NCBI RefSeq assembly: GCF_000227135.1
Contig: NC_018238.1
Span: forward strand, 1 to 17,025
Source of the DNA: Leishmania donovani
Lineage: Eukaryota; Euglenozoa; Kinetoplastea; Trypanosomatida; Trypanosomatidae
Direction of reading: 5' to 3'
Length of the DNA: 17,025 nt
The notes under the pieces are model-generated. The model was not told the DNA's origin, searched no databases, and saw nothing but the letters and a program-made list of their open reading frames with translations. Positions 7,264 to 15,870 of this stretch are shown here, one piece after another. How positions within the stretch are numbered: the stretch's first letter is position 1; every line of letters starts with the position of its first letter. The position numbers were made by a program, and so were the translations under genes.

Positions 7264-10140
7264 ATGGAGGCCCTGTTGCCTGTCGAGACCTGTTTTCGAT
7301 GCGGTCATCGCTACGCATTTCGCCTGTCGCGCTTTGGGTGTGTGTTCTCGTGTGCATGCGACGAGTGCATCGACGTGCTGAAAGTGGCCGCGGCCTTCTC
7401 CGCCGCCGTGCGTGGACGAACAGCCGCGGTGCCGTTTGTCCCGGTTATGTTATCCCCATCCTGCGAACTCACCTTTTCCATGAAGATGGTGTCTGTGGAG
7501 GTGGACTTTGTGCGCGATCGTGTTTCCGCCCACTTCCGGAACTTTCACGACGCTGAAGTGGCGCAGATAGCGTTTAGTCTTTCCCTCGCACTTCGCGAGC
7601 AACTGGCACGGAGTGGGGTAGTTCTGACGGGCCCAGCACCAGTGATTGACCAGCTCACTGAGGAGCTTCTTGAGTCCGCACAAGATCCCGCGCTTCCGTT
7701 CTTTGTGAACCCGCCGCCGCCTGGCCTGCGCAAAGCTGTAGCTGGCATTCTCAGCTGTGCAGTGCCCGAAACCAGGCTCGATCGGATTCCACATCTCCTT
7801 CGTCGCGCTATGAAAGCCCATCAAGTAGAGGGTGTGAGGACGGCGCTGCGATGGGGAGGACGGATTCTTTTTGCTGACGACATGGGTGTTGGAAAAACAA
7901 TGCAGGCATTGGCCACCGTGGCAGCACTCGAGGCCTATCCGCTTCTCATTGTATGTCCCTCGGCGTTAAAGCTCATGTGGGCAGACCTAATCGAGCAGTA
8001 CCTGCACGAGCAGGTGTCTGTCGAGGAGATGCACCCGATTCACGGCGCCAATGACGCGCTCAGTATTGACTCGCAGCCAAAGGTGGTGCTGGTGAGCTAT
8101 CACATGGCAGCGGTACTAGAGAAGCAGCTGCAGGCTCGCAGCTGGAAGTGTCTCTTGTGCGACGAGAGCCATCTTCTGCACACAAATGTTAGCGGAGCTG
8201 ATGCAACCTATACACGTGTGGTGGTAGCTATCGGGAAACGGGCGCCTCACTGTCTCCTGCTTTCTGGAACGCCGGCTACGGATAATCCATTTGATCTGTT
8301 TAACCAGATTGACACGCTCCGGCCCAACCTACTCGGGGAGTCGCGCTTTGAGTTCGCGATGCGGTACTGCCAGCTCACCTTCTCTCCCTACTTGCAGGTT
8401 GGAGAGTCGACGAGGAGGGTAGAGTTTTCATCACTGCTGCGCTCCTGCTGTATGTTGCGCCGCCTCAAGGAGGATGTGCTGGAGCTGCCACGAAAAAGCA
8501 GAGTTGTGATGCGGGTAGCACATCGTATTGGCCCGCACAGTGGCGCCCGCTGCAGCGGGGAAGCGCCGTATCAGGAGCGGTACGCGAATAGCTGGAAAGC
8601 AAACTGGAACGGCATCGCGGAAGCAGTGGAGCACTGCTGCAGCAAGTACGACCGCGTTGTGCTTCTGGCGCACCACATCGAGCTGATTGACTCACTTGTG
8701 CAGTGGGCTCGTGACCACTGCAAGCGCGCGGTACGCATCGACGGGCGAGTGCCGGTGCAACAGCGTGGAGATCTCCTACACGCTTTCCACCGCGGGGAGG
8801 CGAGAATTGCGGTAATCGGGATTACGGCGTGCGCGGTGGGTATTTCGCTAGCACCGGCTCAGTGTGCTGTGTTCTGTGAGCTCCCCCCTGACGCGGCGTG
8901 GATGCGGCAGGCAGAGGATCGCCTGCATCGCCCTGGACAGCGCGACGAGGTTGTTGTATACTATCTGCTAGGGCTCCATTCGCAGTTTGACGCCGAGCTC
9001 TTTTCCCGCTTGTGCAGGAGCCTCTCCGAAGCGGAGGAGTCTAGAGGCGCAAGTCTCTCGCTTTCGCAAATCGCACACGCGTCCCACCCAGCACTGCAGC
9101 TGAAGCCTGCTTCCAACGCGCAGACGCATGGCTCAGTGCAGCCAACAGCGGAGCCTTTGCTCTTTTGTATCAGCAAAAACACCGGTCGCATCCACGTACG
9201 CGCAAGCAGATCGACTGGCTTTTACACCACGTTTCCGTGGCATGAGGCAAGACAGTGCGTGCAGAAGCGCCAGGACCTAGTGTGGCAGCAGCTGGACACT
9301 TTCCTTGAATCCGTTGCTCGCCTTTCACCGTTTCATCGGAGGCAACTCGTCCTTTGCCAGGCGTGGCTGCCACCTGTCTTCCAGTGGAAAAGCAGCGGAG
9401 TGGCTGCCTCCGCTCCACGACGGCGCAACCGCTATGCGAAAACACTGACTGTTGGATGGGGGGTGTGGTGGGAAGTGCGCCGATTGTACTTTCCCACGCG
9501 TTACTACTTTGGTCCCCTCACTGCTGCTGCGAACAATGAATACGAGGCGGGCTGCCTGAACTGCGCGGCGAGCCTCCCACAGCTCGATCGAGGTGCTTAC
9601 ATCTTTGTGCCCGGGGCAATTTGCGGTGCCGCCAACGGCGATTCTGAGCTCTTCTGCTCAGGTAAGTGTAGGCTGTCGTTTTTTATCCGGCGGTCTGGTG
9701 GGGCGATACGCCGCAGTGTTGCGGGTGTAGACAAGAGTGTTTGCTCGCACTGCCACGTTGACTGTGAGACACTGTGCACCTCCGTAGCAGCAGCGGCAGG
9801 GAGACGAGAGCGTGTGGCTGTGATTGGGAGGCTGCACCCGCAACTGCTGCAATTCCCCGCTCTCTGCGAGAAGGTCGTCTCGAATCCTATCCCTGGGAAT
9901 TTCTGGCACGTTGATCACGTGGTTCCCGTTGCATGGGGTGGGGGCGAGGCGACTCTAGACAACCTGCAGACGCTGTGTGTCGTCTGTCACGCCCTCAAAA
10001 CCCATGAAGATATGAGGCAACTGCGACAGAAGCGTGCACTGTTGCCTGTCCAAGGGCCGGTGGCTCGAACAACAGTCGACGTCGCGTGGATAAAGGTGAC
10101 TGCTTCCAGTGGCTCACGGGTCACATGGCGCAAAGTATGA
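7264..10140 (+). CDS. ZRANB3: ZRANB3-like SNF2 helicase fused to HNH endonuclease
   Basis: This 958-residue protein combines a SNF2 ATPase with a C-terminal HNH nuclease, as in animal ZRANB3, which remodels stalled replication forks and nicks DNA. An N-terminal Cys cluster (CFRC at 10-13, then Cys 26, 30, 32, 35) may bind zinc. The ATPase shows DDMGVGKT (205-212), DESH (300-303), SGTP (334-337), LRRLKEDVLELP (398-409) and RLHRPGQ (553-559). A NTGRIHV segment (639-645) after the helicase resembles ZRANB3. The HNH part (about 763-930) has paired cysteines, then GNFWHVDH (878-885), DNLQTLC (899-905) and CVVCH (905-909), all matching the ZRANB3 nuclease. I see no NPL4-type zinc finger, PIP box or APIM motif for ubiquitin or PCNA binding. 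The start is the first in-frame ATG; an upstream GTG at 7216 is not credible in this organism. Nuclear location is inferred. Confidence 0.9.
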   Translation: MEALLPVETCFRCGHRYAFRLSRFGCVFSCACDECIDVLKVAAAFSAAVRGRTAAVPFVPVMLSPSCELTFSMKMVSVEVDFVRDRVSAHFRNFHDAEVAQIAFSLSLALREQLARSGVVLTGPAPVIDQLTEELLESAQDPALPFFVNPPPPGLRKAVAGILSCAVPETRLDRIPHLLRRAMKAHQVEGVRTALRWGGRILFADDMGVGKTMQALATVAALEAYPLLIVCPSALKLMWADLIEQYLHEQVSVEEMHPIHGANDALSIDSQPKVVLVSYHMAAVLEKQLQARSWKCLLCDESHLLHTNVSGADATYTRVVVAIGKRAPHCLLLSGTPATDNPFDLFNQIDTLRPNLLGESRFEFAMRYCQLTFSPYLQVGESTRRVEFSSLLRSCCMLRRLKEDVLELPRKSRVVMRVAHRIGPHSGARCSGEAPYQERYANSWKANWNGIAEAVEHCCSKYDRVVLLAHHIELIDSLVQWARDHCKRAVRIDGRVPVQQRGDLLHAFHRGEARIAVIGITACAVGISLAPAQCAVFCELPPDAAWMRQAEDRLHRPGQRDEVVVYYLLGLHSQFDAELFSRLCRSLSEAEESRGASLSLSQIAHASHPALQLKPASNAQTHGSVQPTAEPLLFCISKNTGRIHVRASRSTGFYTTFPWHEARQCVQKRQDLVWQQLDTFLESVARLSPFHRRQLVLCQAWLPPVFQWKSSGVAASAPRRRNRYAKTLTVGWGVWWEVRRLYFPTRYYFGPLTAAANNEYEAGCLNCAASLPQLDRGAYIFVPGAICGAANGDSELFCSGKCRLSFFIRRSGGAIRRSVAGVDKSVCSHCHVDCETLCTSVAAAAGRRERVAVIGRLHPQLLQFPALCEKVVSNPIPGNFWHVDHVVPVAWGGGEATLDNLQTLCVVCHALKTHEDMRQLRQKRALLPVQGPVARTTVDVAWIKVTASSGSRVTWRKV

Positions 10141-10771
10141 ACTTCCACTTGCGCAGACATGCAGCGTGCCCGCAGCAACCATTGTCGAAGACGTTCTTTT
10201 TGCTGGTGTTGGGGCTATCTGTTCTTTCGTTCCACCCCCTCCTCCTTATTCCGTGTCGATACTGCCAGCTCATGTGACTGTGAAACGGCGACACTTTTTC
10301 CATCCACTTTTCCTTTGTTCGAGAAAAAGCTATGTGGAAACTCAAAAAGGTAGTGCAGGGCTGATGTGGCGGAAGCATGGAGAGAAGCGTATCATGCTGC
10401 TCTAATGTGCTGTGTGGCGAGTCGCGCGCACTCGGCTGTAGAGACTCTTAATACTGCGCCCTGCAGTGTTTCTATCACAGCTATACCATCCCAGACAAGC
10501 CATGTACCGCATGCTGTATTTCTGTGTGTTCCGCTTCGCAGCCTTTCCCTCCGTACGGTGCATCAGAAGACGGCTTCATCTATGAAGCGGGTCCCGCTCG
10601 CAGCACTGCTTTCTTGCCTCTCCTTCGCAAACGCACAAGTATACACGAAAACGACGCGCGCACGCACGGGCATATTATTGGCACGGCAGCTTTTGATCGT
10701 TTGTCTTCATCCTGTACAGGTGCAACAGCATTCGCCAAATTCGCAAAACAACGAAAGTAGTGCTGGAATTG
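10141..10771. other. Intergenic region before the GCN2-like kinase
   Basis: This 631-base gap contains C/T-rich stretches (for example 10230-10250) and overlapping short frames with no recognisable domain. The proximal part is presumably the 3' UTR of the helicase gene. The distal part holds the splice acceptor of the kinase gene. Confidence 0.55.
10690..10719 (+). promoter_or_regulatory. Probable spliced-leader acceptor for the GCN2-like kinase
   Basis: A T/C-rich tract (10690-10715) is followed by AG at 10718-10719. No ATG occurs before 10772, giving a leader of about 52 bases and supporting that start. Confidence 0.55.
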
Positions 10772-13700
10772 ATGGCCAAAAAGAAAAACGAATGTCACTT
10801 CTGCAGGTTAGTACAAGCGTACAACACTTGTGAGAATGACGAAATAAAAGATGAAATCGACATCATCGTCAACACTTACGAAAATGTCCGCGTGTCGGGC
10901 AAGAGCGCGGCGCACTACCGAGTGCTTGTCCCACTTACATCCGAAAGCCACCCGAGCAGACGCGTTACACTAGAGATCCGGGTGGTACCTGGCTATCCGT
11001 ATGTGGCACCGGCCATCAATCTTTTGTTTCCACCGGGTGTGCAACCCGGGTGTGAGGGTACGCTGTCAGAGTACGAGGTGAAGCAGATGGCCAAGGAGGT
11101 GCTGAACAACATTCAGCCGTGTCTCCCTAGTGGTATGCCGTGCATGATGCAAATCGTCTCCACTGTGGCCGCCATTGTAGAGTGCAGCATTGATCCACCG
11201 TCGCAGCAGCAGAACGGAAAGGCGCAGGGTGAGCCAAAAGTGCTTAGCGCGGGCCAGTCGTCATCACTGACGCCAGTTCCGCTGAAGGCGAAGGAAGCGT
11301 TGAAGCTCAGCCTGTTTGCGTTTCACCTTCTAAAGAAGTGCTGTCACATGAAGAACCCGGAGTCGAACGAGGAGGCCGCCAGCAACTTCGACTGGCTTGT
11401 TAAGTATCTGCTGGACAGCGTCAGCATTTTCCCGGAAGCGGCGCGTAGTTTTTTTCCGTGGAATGGAATTTCGTTTTCGCGTGCCTTTGCCGCGAACATT
11501 GAGAGCGCCCTGGCCCTCCCTCCAGATCAGCAGGGCCTGCCAAAATGGCTTTGGGAGGATGAAGGACGCAACCTTCGCATCCAGCAGGGCTCGGAGGGTC
11601 GCTACCGGAACGAGTTTATTCAGCAGCGTCTTCTAGGGACCGGCGGTTTTGCTCCTGTGTACGTCTGTCGGAAGAAGATCGATGGCCGCTTGTACGCGAT
11701 TAAGAAGATTGCAATGACAGAGGCGCAATCTGAGAAGGTTCTGCGAGAGGTGCAGACTCTCGCTGCACTGAATCACAAGAACATTGTTCGCTACTACGAT
11801 GCGTGGGTCGAGGACGGGTGCGATGAGGACTTGCGTGAGTTCGTTGACACTGACGCGGAGGATGAGGAAGATGAGAAGATGAAGCACGGCGGGAAAATGC
11901 TATCACCCCAATCGCGTGCCGTTGCCCGCGCTTCGTTGTCCTCGGATACTGACTGTACCTCTTCCCTCTACTCGTCATCAGTGGAAAAGAGCAGCAGCGC
12001 GGACACAAGCGAGGAGGACCACGAATCCGGCGAATCCTGCAGCGATAGCGGTGACGCTCGAAGTGATGTTAAAATGCACGAACCAAAGGGGAGGCGGCCG
12101 TCCATGAATTTCCAGACGCTTTACATTCAAATGGAGCTGTGCTCTGCCCGATCACTTCGCCATTTGATTGATGAAAGCGACTCCAGCGACTCTGGTGGCA
12201 TCTTTTCTTCTGCCAACGGAGAAAAGGTCGCCGTGTCCATTCTCCGCCAGCTCCTCTCCGTCACAGCTCACACGCATCGCGAGCGCATTGTTCATCGGGA
12301 TCTGAAGCCTGAAAATGTGCTGTTTGAAATGGAGTCAAACCACAACAGTGAAGCTGGAACCATCCGCGTTGCAGACTTTGGCCTGGCGCGCGTGATGAGC
12401 GGCGTAAAGCGTATCACGAGCGTTCTAGACGTGGATGAGGTGAATACGCCGACAAATTTGGTCTCAGCAAACTATCCCACAGGCAACTGCGGCTCGGTGC
12501 TGTACTGCGCGCCAGAGCAGGAGAAGGGTCTCGAGTACGATTACAAGGTTGACGAGTTTAGCATCGGTATGATCGCGTTTGAAATGTGGCTTGCCATCGC
12601 CGGAAAAGGCTTTCGCGAGCGTTTTACTATTATGGGCGAAGTCTGGCGCACTGGCAAGCTTCCGCAGTGGTTTGCCCGGTGGAACCCGACGATGGCCGAT
12701 ATTATCGAGAAGCTGCTGGAGCCTGACCCACGTCGACGCACCACCTGCGAGGCTGTGCTGAGCACGGCTGAGCTTCCAGGTGATCCGGCTGATCTCACAA
12801 GTGCGCTGGATACAGTGGACAGGTATGGCGAGAGAATAGCTGGACGCATCATCCAAAAAATCCAACGAATCGGATCTGAGTTCCGCAAGCCGTCGAGGGC
12901 ATTCCGCGACGACGCTCAATTTGTGGGATCGTCGCAGTGCACTGATGTGGTGCAAGCGGTTCAGGTGATCGGCATGCTGCACGGCGCCGTCCCGGTGGCG
13001 CTCTTTGACCCGACTGTGGCAATGAACCCTAAGCTGGCTGAGATGAATGTGGACTGTGTGGTGGACAGCAGCGGCCGCAGCTTTGCCTACTCTGCCCTTC
13101 CATACTTTGCGACAGCGTCGTTTCTCGGCATGCAGGAGAATAGCTCCATCGGCTCCTTTTATCAGTTTTACCATCGCGCTCGATCCTACGTCATATTCAC
13201 CACGCCACTGCCCCACCACGGTGTATTCAACGAGTGTGTGCTGGAGCCGTTGCTGTCGCTATGTCATCTGCTGGCGTTTACAGAGACGACGGAGCCGATG
13301 GAGGTGATTGTGTCGCACGTCCACTGGCTAAAGACAGTGTTTCCCGCCGAGATCGGAACGCGGTCGCCGCCACCTGCGCTGTGTCATCTGCGCAGCGAGA
13401 TCCTCACAGCAGACCAGGTCGGGCATGCGATCTCAAGTATCACAGAGAGTCTGTGCGCTGCCGGACTGCTGCTGTGCGACGAGCGTGACGAGTACATCAA
13501 AAAGTTCACAATGGCAGTTGTCGACGTCATAAACACGTTTGCGAAGCACATGAATACGCACCTTACTCTAGTTATGGACCCGGCACTGCAGCCCAGCGAC
13601 TTGCTCGTTGCGCGAAAAGCCCTGGAGATGGGCATCATTTTCGAGTGTCGCTCTACGCGCGGGGCGGTACCGCTGGCCTTTGGCTGCTTTCTGGACAACT

Positions 13701-14458
13701 TCACAACCAACTGCACCGTTGTGAACCCCGACATTTCTGCGTTCTCCGTAGTGGTGGACGTGCAGCATCTCCTCAACGTGGGCAAGCACGTACACGTGAC
13801 TTGGCGTGAGAATCTTCTGTTGGATGGTGTCGCCGCAAAGCGACACGATTTATACTCGCTCACGCAACTCCCTCACGTCGTGGAGGCGGCGATTCAGCTG
13901 TGGAAGGGAAATATCCGGGCGTGCATCCGCGCCGACACGGACGCTCGCGCACTGGCGCGGGCCCTGAAGGCGAAGCAGATCAGGTGGTTGCTCGTGGATG
14001 GAAAGCGGATTGTAGCGGTGTCAACGAATCAGCAGGGTAAAGTAAGCGGGCACGGTGGCGACATCGCGCTCGACGATCTGCGACAAACTGTCCGCAGCCT
14101 TTCCGTAAAGGAGAAGTCGACAAGCAGTGCGAACATAGACGTTCAGTTCCTTTCGGGAAAGGTTGAGACCCGCACAGCTGATAAAATTGTAGAGCTGTTC
14201 TCCACAATGATGACACCGCCTCCGTCCACAGTGGTGGTGGTAAACACTGACGTGAAGCGCATTCACGAGTGTCTGGAACAGTTCAACGAGTCGGCGCCGG
14301 ACTCGCCACCCGAGACCCTTGCAGAGCCCACGCTGGCCAGGTGGATGAAGGCTAACGCTGCGGCGTCGAGTGTGGTGCCCGTCTACTCCCTGACCGAGGG
14401 AAAGATAGTCTTTTTTGTTAACTACAAACGATTCAAGGTCTCTGGAAAAAAGAAATAA
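10772..14458 (+). CDS. GCN2: GCN2-like eIF2-alpha kinase (RWD, kinase, HisRS-like)
   Basis: The 1228-residue product has the GCN2 order of domains. GCN2 phosphorylates eIF2-alpha when uncharged tRNA accumulates. An RWD domain (about 8-140, with the YPYVAP turn at 75-80) would bind the GCN1 activator. The kinase (about 280-670) has GTGGFA (289-294), Lys311, HRDLKPEN (508-515), DFG (535-537) and YCAPEQ (578-583), so the catalytic residues are intact. A long acidic, Ser-rich insert (about 347-445) lies between YYDAWVED and LYIQMELC, the position where eIF2 kinases carry inserts. Residues about 680-985 resemble the GCN2 HisRS-like domain, with HGAVPVALF (737-745) and an SSGRSFAYSALP stretch (766-777). 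A C-terminal anticodon-like region follows. The pseudokinase present in yeast and mammalian GCN2 is missing: only about 140 residues separate RWD from kinase. The start is the first ATG after the splice AG; the frame extends four codons upstream to a GTG. It may correspond to the trypanosomatid kinase named eIF2K1. Confidence 0.92.
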   Translation: MAKKKNECHFCRLVQAYNTCENDEIKDEIDIIVNTYENVRVSGKSAAHYRVLVPLTSESHPSRRVTLEIRVVPGYPYVAPAINLLFPPGVQPGCEGTLSEYEVKQMAKEVLNNIQPCLPSGMPCMMQIVSTVAAIVECSIDPPSQQQNGKAQGEPKVLSAGQSSSLTPVPLKAKEALKLSLFAFHLLKKCCHMKNPESNEEAASNFDWLVKYLLDSVSIFPEAARSFFPWNGISFSRAFAANIESALALPPDQQGLPKWLWEDEGRNLRIQQGSEGRYRNEFIQQRLLGTGGFAPVYVCRKKIDGRLYAIKKIAMTEAQSEKVLREVQTLAALNHKNIVRYYDAWVEDGCDEDLREFVDTDAEDEEDEKMKHGGKMLSPQSRAVARASLSSDTDCTSSLYSSSVEKSSSADTSEEDHESGESCSDSGDARSDVKMHEPKGRRPSMNFQTLYIQMELCSARSLRHLIDESDSSDSGGIFSSANGEKVAVSILRQLLSVTAHTHRERIVHRDLKPENVLFEMESNHNSEAGTIRVADFGLARVMSGVKRITSVLDVDEVNTPTNLVSANYPTGNCGSVLYCAPEQEKGLEYDYKVDEFSIGMIAFEMWLAIAGKGFRERFTIMGEVWRTGKLPQWFARWNPTMADIIEKLLEPDPRRRTTCEAVLSTAELPGDPADLTSALDTVDRYGERIAGRIIQKIQRIGSEFRKPSRAFRDDAQFVGSSQCTDVVQAVQVIGMLHGAVPVALFDPTVAMNPKLAEMNVDCVVDSSGRSFAYSALPYFATASFLGMQENSSIGSFYQFYHRARSYVIFTTPLPHHGVFNECVLEPLLSLCHLLAFTETTEPMEVIVSHVHWLKTVFPAEIGTRSPPPALCHLRSEILTADQVGHAISSITESLCAAGLLLCDERDEYIKKFTMAVVDVINTFAKHMNTHLTLVMDPALQPSDLLVARKALEMGIIFECRSTRGAVPLAFGCFLDNFTTNCTVVNPDISAFSVVVDVQHLLNVGKHVHVTWRENLLLDGVAAKRHDLYSLTQLPHVVEAAIQLWKGNIRACIRADTDARALARALKAKQIRWLLVDGKRIVAVSTNQQGKVSGHGGDIALDDLRQTVRSLSVKEKSTSSANIDVQFLSGKVETRTADKIVELFSTMMTPPPSTVVVVNTDVKRIHECLEQFNESAPDSPPETLAEPTLARWMKANAAASSVVPVYSLTEGKIVFFVNYKRFKVSGKKK

Positions 14459-14862
14459 ACCCCACAAGAAAAATAAGCAGGACAGTACAACAGGTCATTC
14501 CAGCTTCGCTGCCTCTGAATAAGGGAGCAGTCGTAGCATGTCGGGTTGATTGTTTCTTCACTTTGGTTCCGTGCGCTTCTTCTGCTCAGCTTGCACACTA
14601 CTTATTTCGATTTCGATTTTTTTTTCTGTGCAGCGAGACATGAGCGCACCGGTGTGATGAGGGCCGCGTCGATGTCTTATGAGTGTATGGGTATTTGTCT
14701 ATTGGGAACTGCTGTTTTCCTCTTACCGTTGCGGAAAACAACTGCCAACTGCTCTTTTTTTTCCTTGCTTGTAACACCAGTTTTCTTATCCTTTCATACC
14801 ACCGCCTGCTGAAGAACTTGCTTTACGGATTTGATTTTTTTGTTTTGCTGCATCCATGTACT

Positions 14863-14924
14863 CCCCTGATGACAGGGGCACACCTCGGCGCGCCGCATCA
14901 GGGCTCAGTGGCCCCACTCTGTGC
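14863..14924 (+). ncRNA. Structured segment with HDV-like/Pr77-like pairing potential
   Basis: Several complementary segments are visible. An 8-base pairing joins CCCTGATG (14864-14871) to CATCAGGG (14896-14903). A hairpin AGTG/CACT (14907-14910 with 14915-14918, loop GCCC) follows. A 5-base pairing joins GCACA (14878-14882) to TGTGC (14920-14924), crossing the first as in a double pseudoknot. A CCTCG stretch sits where the HDV ribozyme loop L3 would be. This order is reminiscent of the Pr77 hallmark/HDV-like ribozyme at the 5' end of trypanosomatid retroposons. Weak points: only one base (14919) separates the hairpin from the P2-like strand, no good P3 helix is seen, and 14863-14868 can instead pair locally with 14873-14878. 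Treat it as a structure candidate and not as a proven ribozyme. Confidence 0.22.
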
Positions 14925-15170
14925 GTGAAGGGGACAAGCAGGCCCCTTCCCCCCTATGCCTGCCAATGCCGGTCCACCTCCGGTGGCGGCAGGGTCAAGC
15001 GCCCGCGACGCAGCGAAGTGAGAGCGATGTATTGCTGCTGGTGTATGGGCGGTCAGGTCCTGGATGGCGCTGCTTTGCCCGACGCGATGGGGGCCTGTGT
15101 GAGCGGCCGGGGTCACGTGGCGTTCAGCTCACGTTGTATGGTGGTATGGACATGCTGATGAAAAAAGAAA
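14863..15170 (+). mobile_element. Candidate SIDER-like degenerate retroposon
   Basis: A GC-rich segment of about 300 bases stands out from T-rich UTR sequence on its left and ends in an A-rich stretch (15161-15170), as expected for a retroposon in the + orientation. Leishmania 3' UTRs often carry SIDER elements, degenerate short retroposons without coding capacity that affect mRNA stability. The 5' edge coincides with a structured segment described separately. I found no clear target-site duplication, and the block is shorter than a typical full SIDER (about 500-600 bases), so it would be truncated or very decayed. The placement in the 3' UTR region of the GCN2-like gene makes an effect on that mRNA possible. 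Confidence 0.4.
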
Positions 15171-15715
15171 GTGTGCAATCACGTGTTTATCGTATTAGTG
15201 CTAAAGCGATATGGAATGAACGAGAGATAGGTAGCGCTATGCATAAAAAACTTCCCTGTGAGCATGGAAGAGGATCAACGCATGCGCATGCCATGAAATC
15301 CGCATGCAGTTTGCAGCTAAGTGCTGGTGCATCGGGAAAAGGTGAAACGTTTTCTCGTAAAGGGTGAGGGACGTTGCAGCGCTGAAGCTCCTCAAAAGAA
15401 AAATGACGATGATTTCAGTGGAGCGGTGCTTAAGAGTCACACTCCCTCCCATCAACCTCTTCTCTCCTCCTTCCCACCACGCCAGCTCGTACTTGGAGAG
15501 TATAGTTGCTCATAGGAGCTCCGTCGTTTGAGCGCGGGTGTCTTCTTGACGCAGCCTGAGGCGCGTGTCAAGGCAAGGTTTTACTTCACTGAGCAGAATC
15601 TTGCAGAGGCTTATCAGCGCCGCCGCTCTCCCTGTCCCGGAAGAAAAAGGCTACAAACGATTTCCTTGTCCAGTGTCAAGGCATTGCACGTGTTTCGCAC
15701 AAACGCAATTTGCCA

Positions 15716-15725
15716 CCCCCCCCCC
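15716..15725 (+). repeat. Poly-C homopolymer run (C10)
   Basis: Ten consecutive C residues lie upstream of the golgin-like gene. It is part of a pyrimidine-rich tract followed by AG at 15730-15731 and could contribute to a secondary splice acceptor. Confidence 0.6.
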
Positions 15726-15800
15726 TCGCAGCGTTCTCGGAAGGCATTCGCTTTCCGCTAGCATCTCTGCTAGCTCTTTGTATAGGCTTGGGTCGCACCT

Positions 15801-15827
15801 ACTTTTTCGTGGCGCTTCCGCTTCCAG
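15801..15827 (+). promoter_or_regulatory. Probable spliced-leader acceptor for the golgin-like gene
   Basis: A pyrimidine-rich stretch (about 15797-15825, interrupted by GTGG) leads to AG at 15826-15827. The first ATG after it is 15871, giving a leader of about 43 bases. Other AGs follow at 15834-15835 and beyond. Confidence 0.5.
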
Positions 15828-15870
15828 TGGGCGCAGCTAGCAACAGCAGCTACTGTTCGCCGGTGGCAAA

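Larger units (their letters stand above)
14459..15870. other. Long intergenic region (1.4 kb) with embedded retroposon-like block
   Basis: This is the longest gene-free gap inside the gene cluster. It has AT/pyrimidine-rich sequence at 14459-14862, a sharply GC-richer block at 14863-15160 ending in an A-rich stretch, and mixed sequence to 15700. A C10 run (15716-15725) and the splice signals of the last gene follow. The open frames here rely on GTG or are low-complexity, and none shows a domain. Confidence 0.55.

Noticed and set aside
12464..13219. 251-codon open frame on the minus strand
   Set aside because: It is opposite the kinase and HisRS-like part of the GCN2-like gene and has no recognisable domain, so it is a shadow frame.
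14921..15367. 148-codon frame in the retroposon-like block
   Set aside because: It begins with GTG, crosses the A-rich end of the block and shows no domain. It is probably a by-product of GC-rich repeat sequence.
15757..15774. Inverted repeat GCTAGC-ATCTCT-GCTAGC
   Set aside because: Each arm is itself a 6-base palindrome, so the repeat is trivial. There is no U-run or other sign of a terminator, and factor-independent terminators are not expected for this polymerase.
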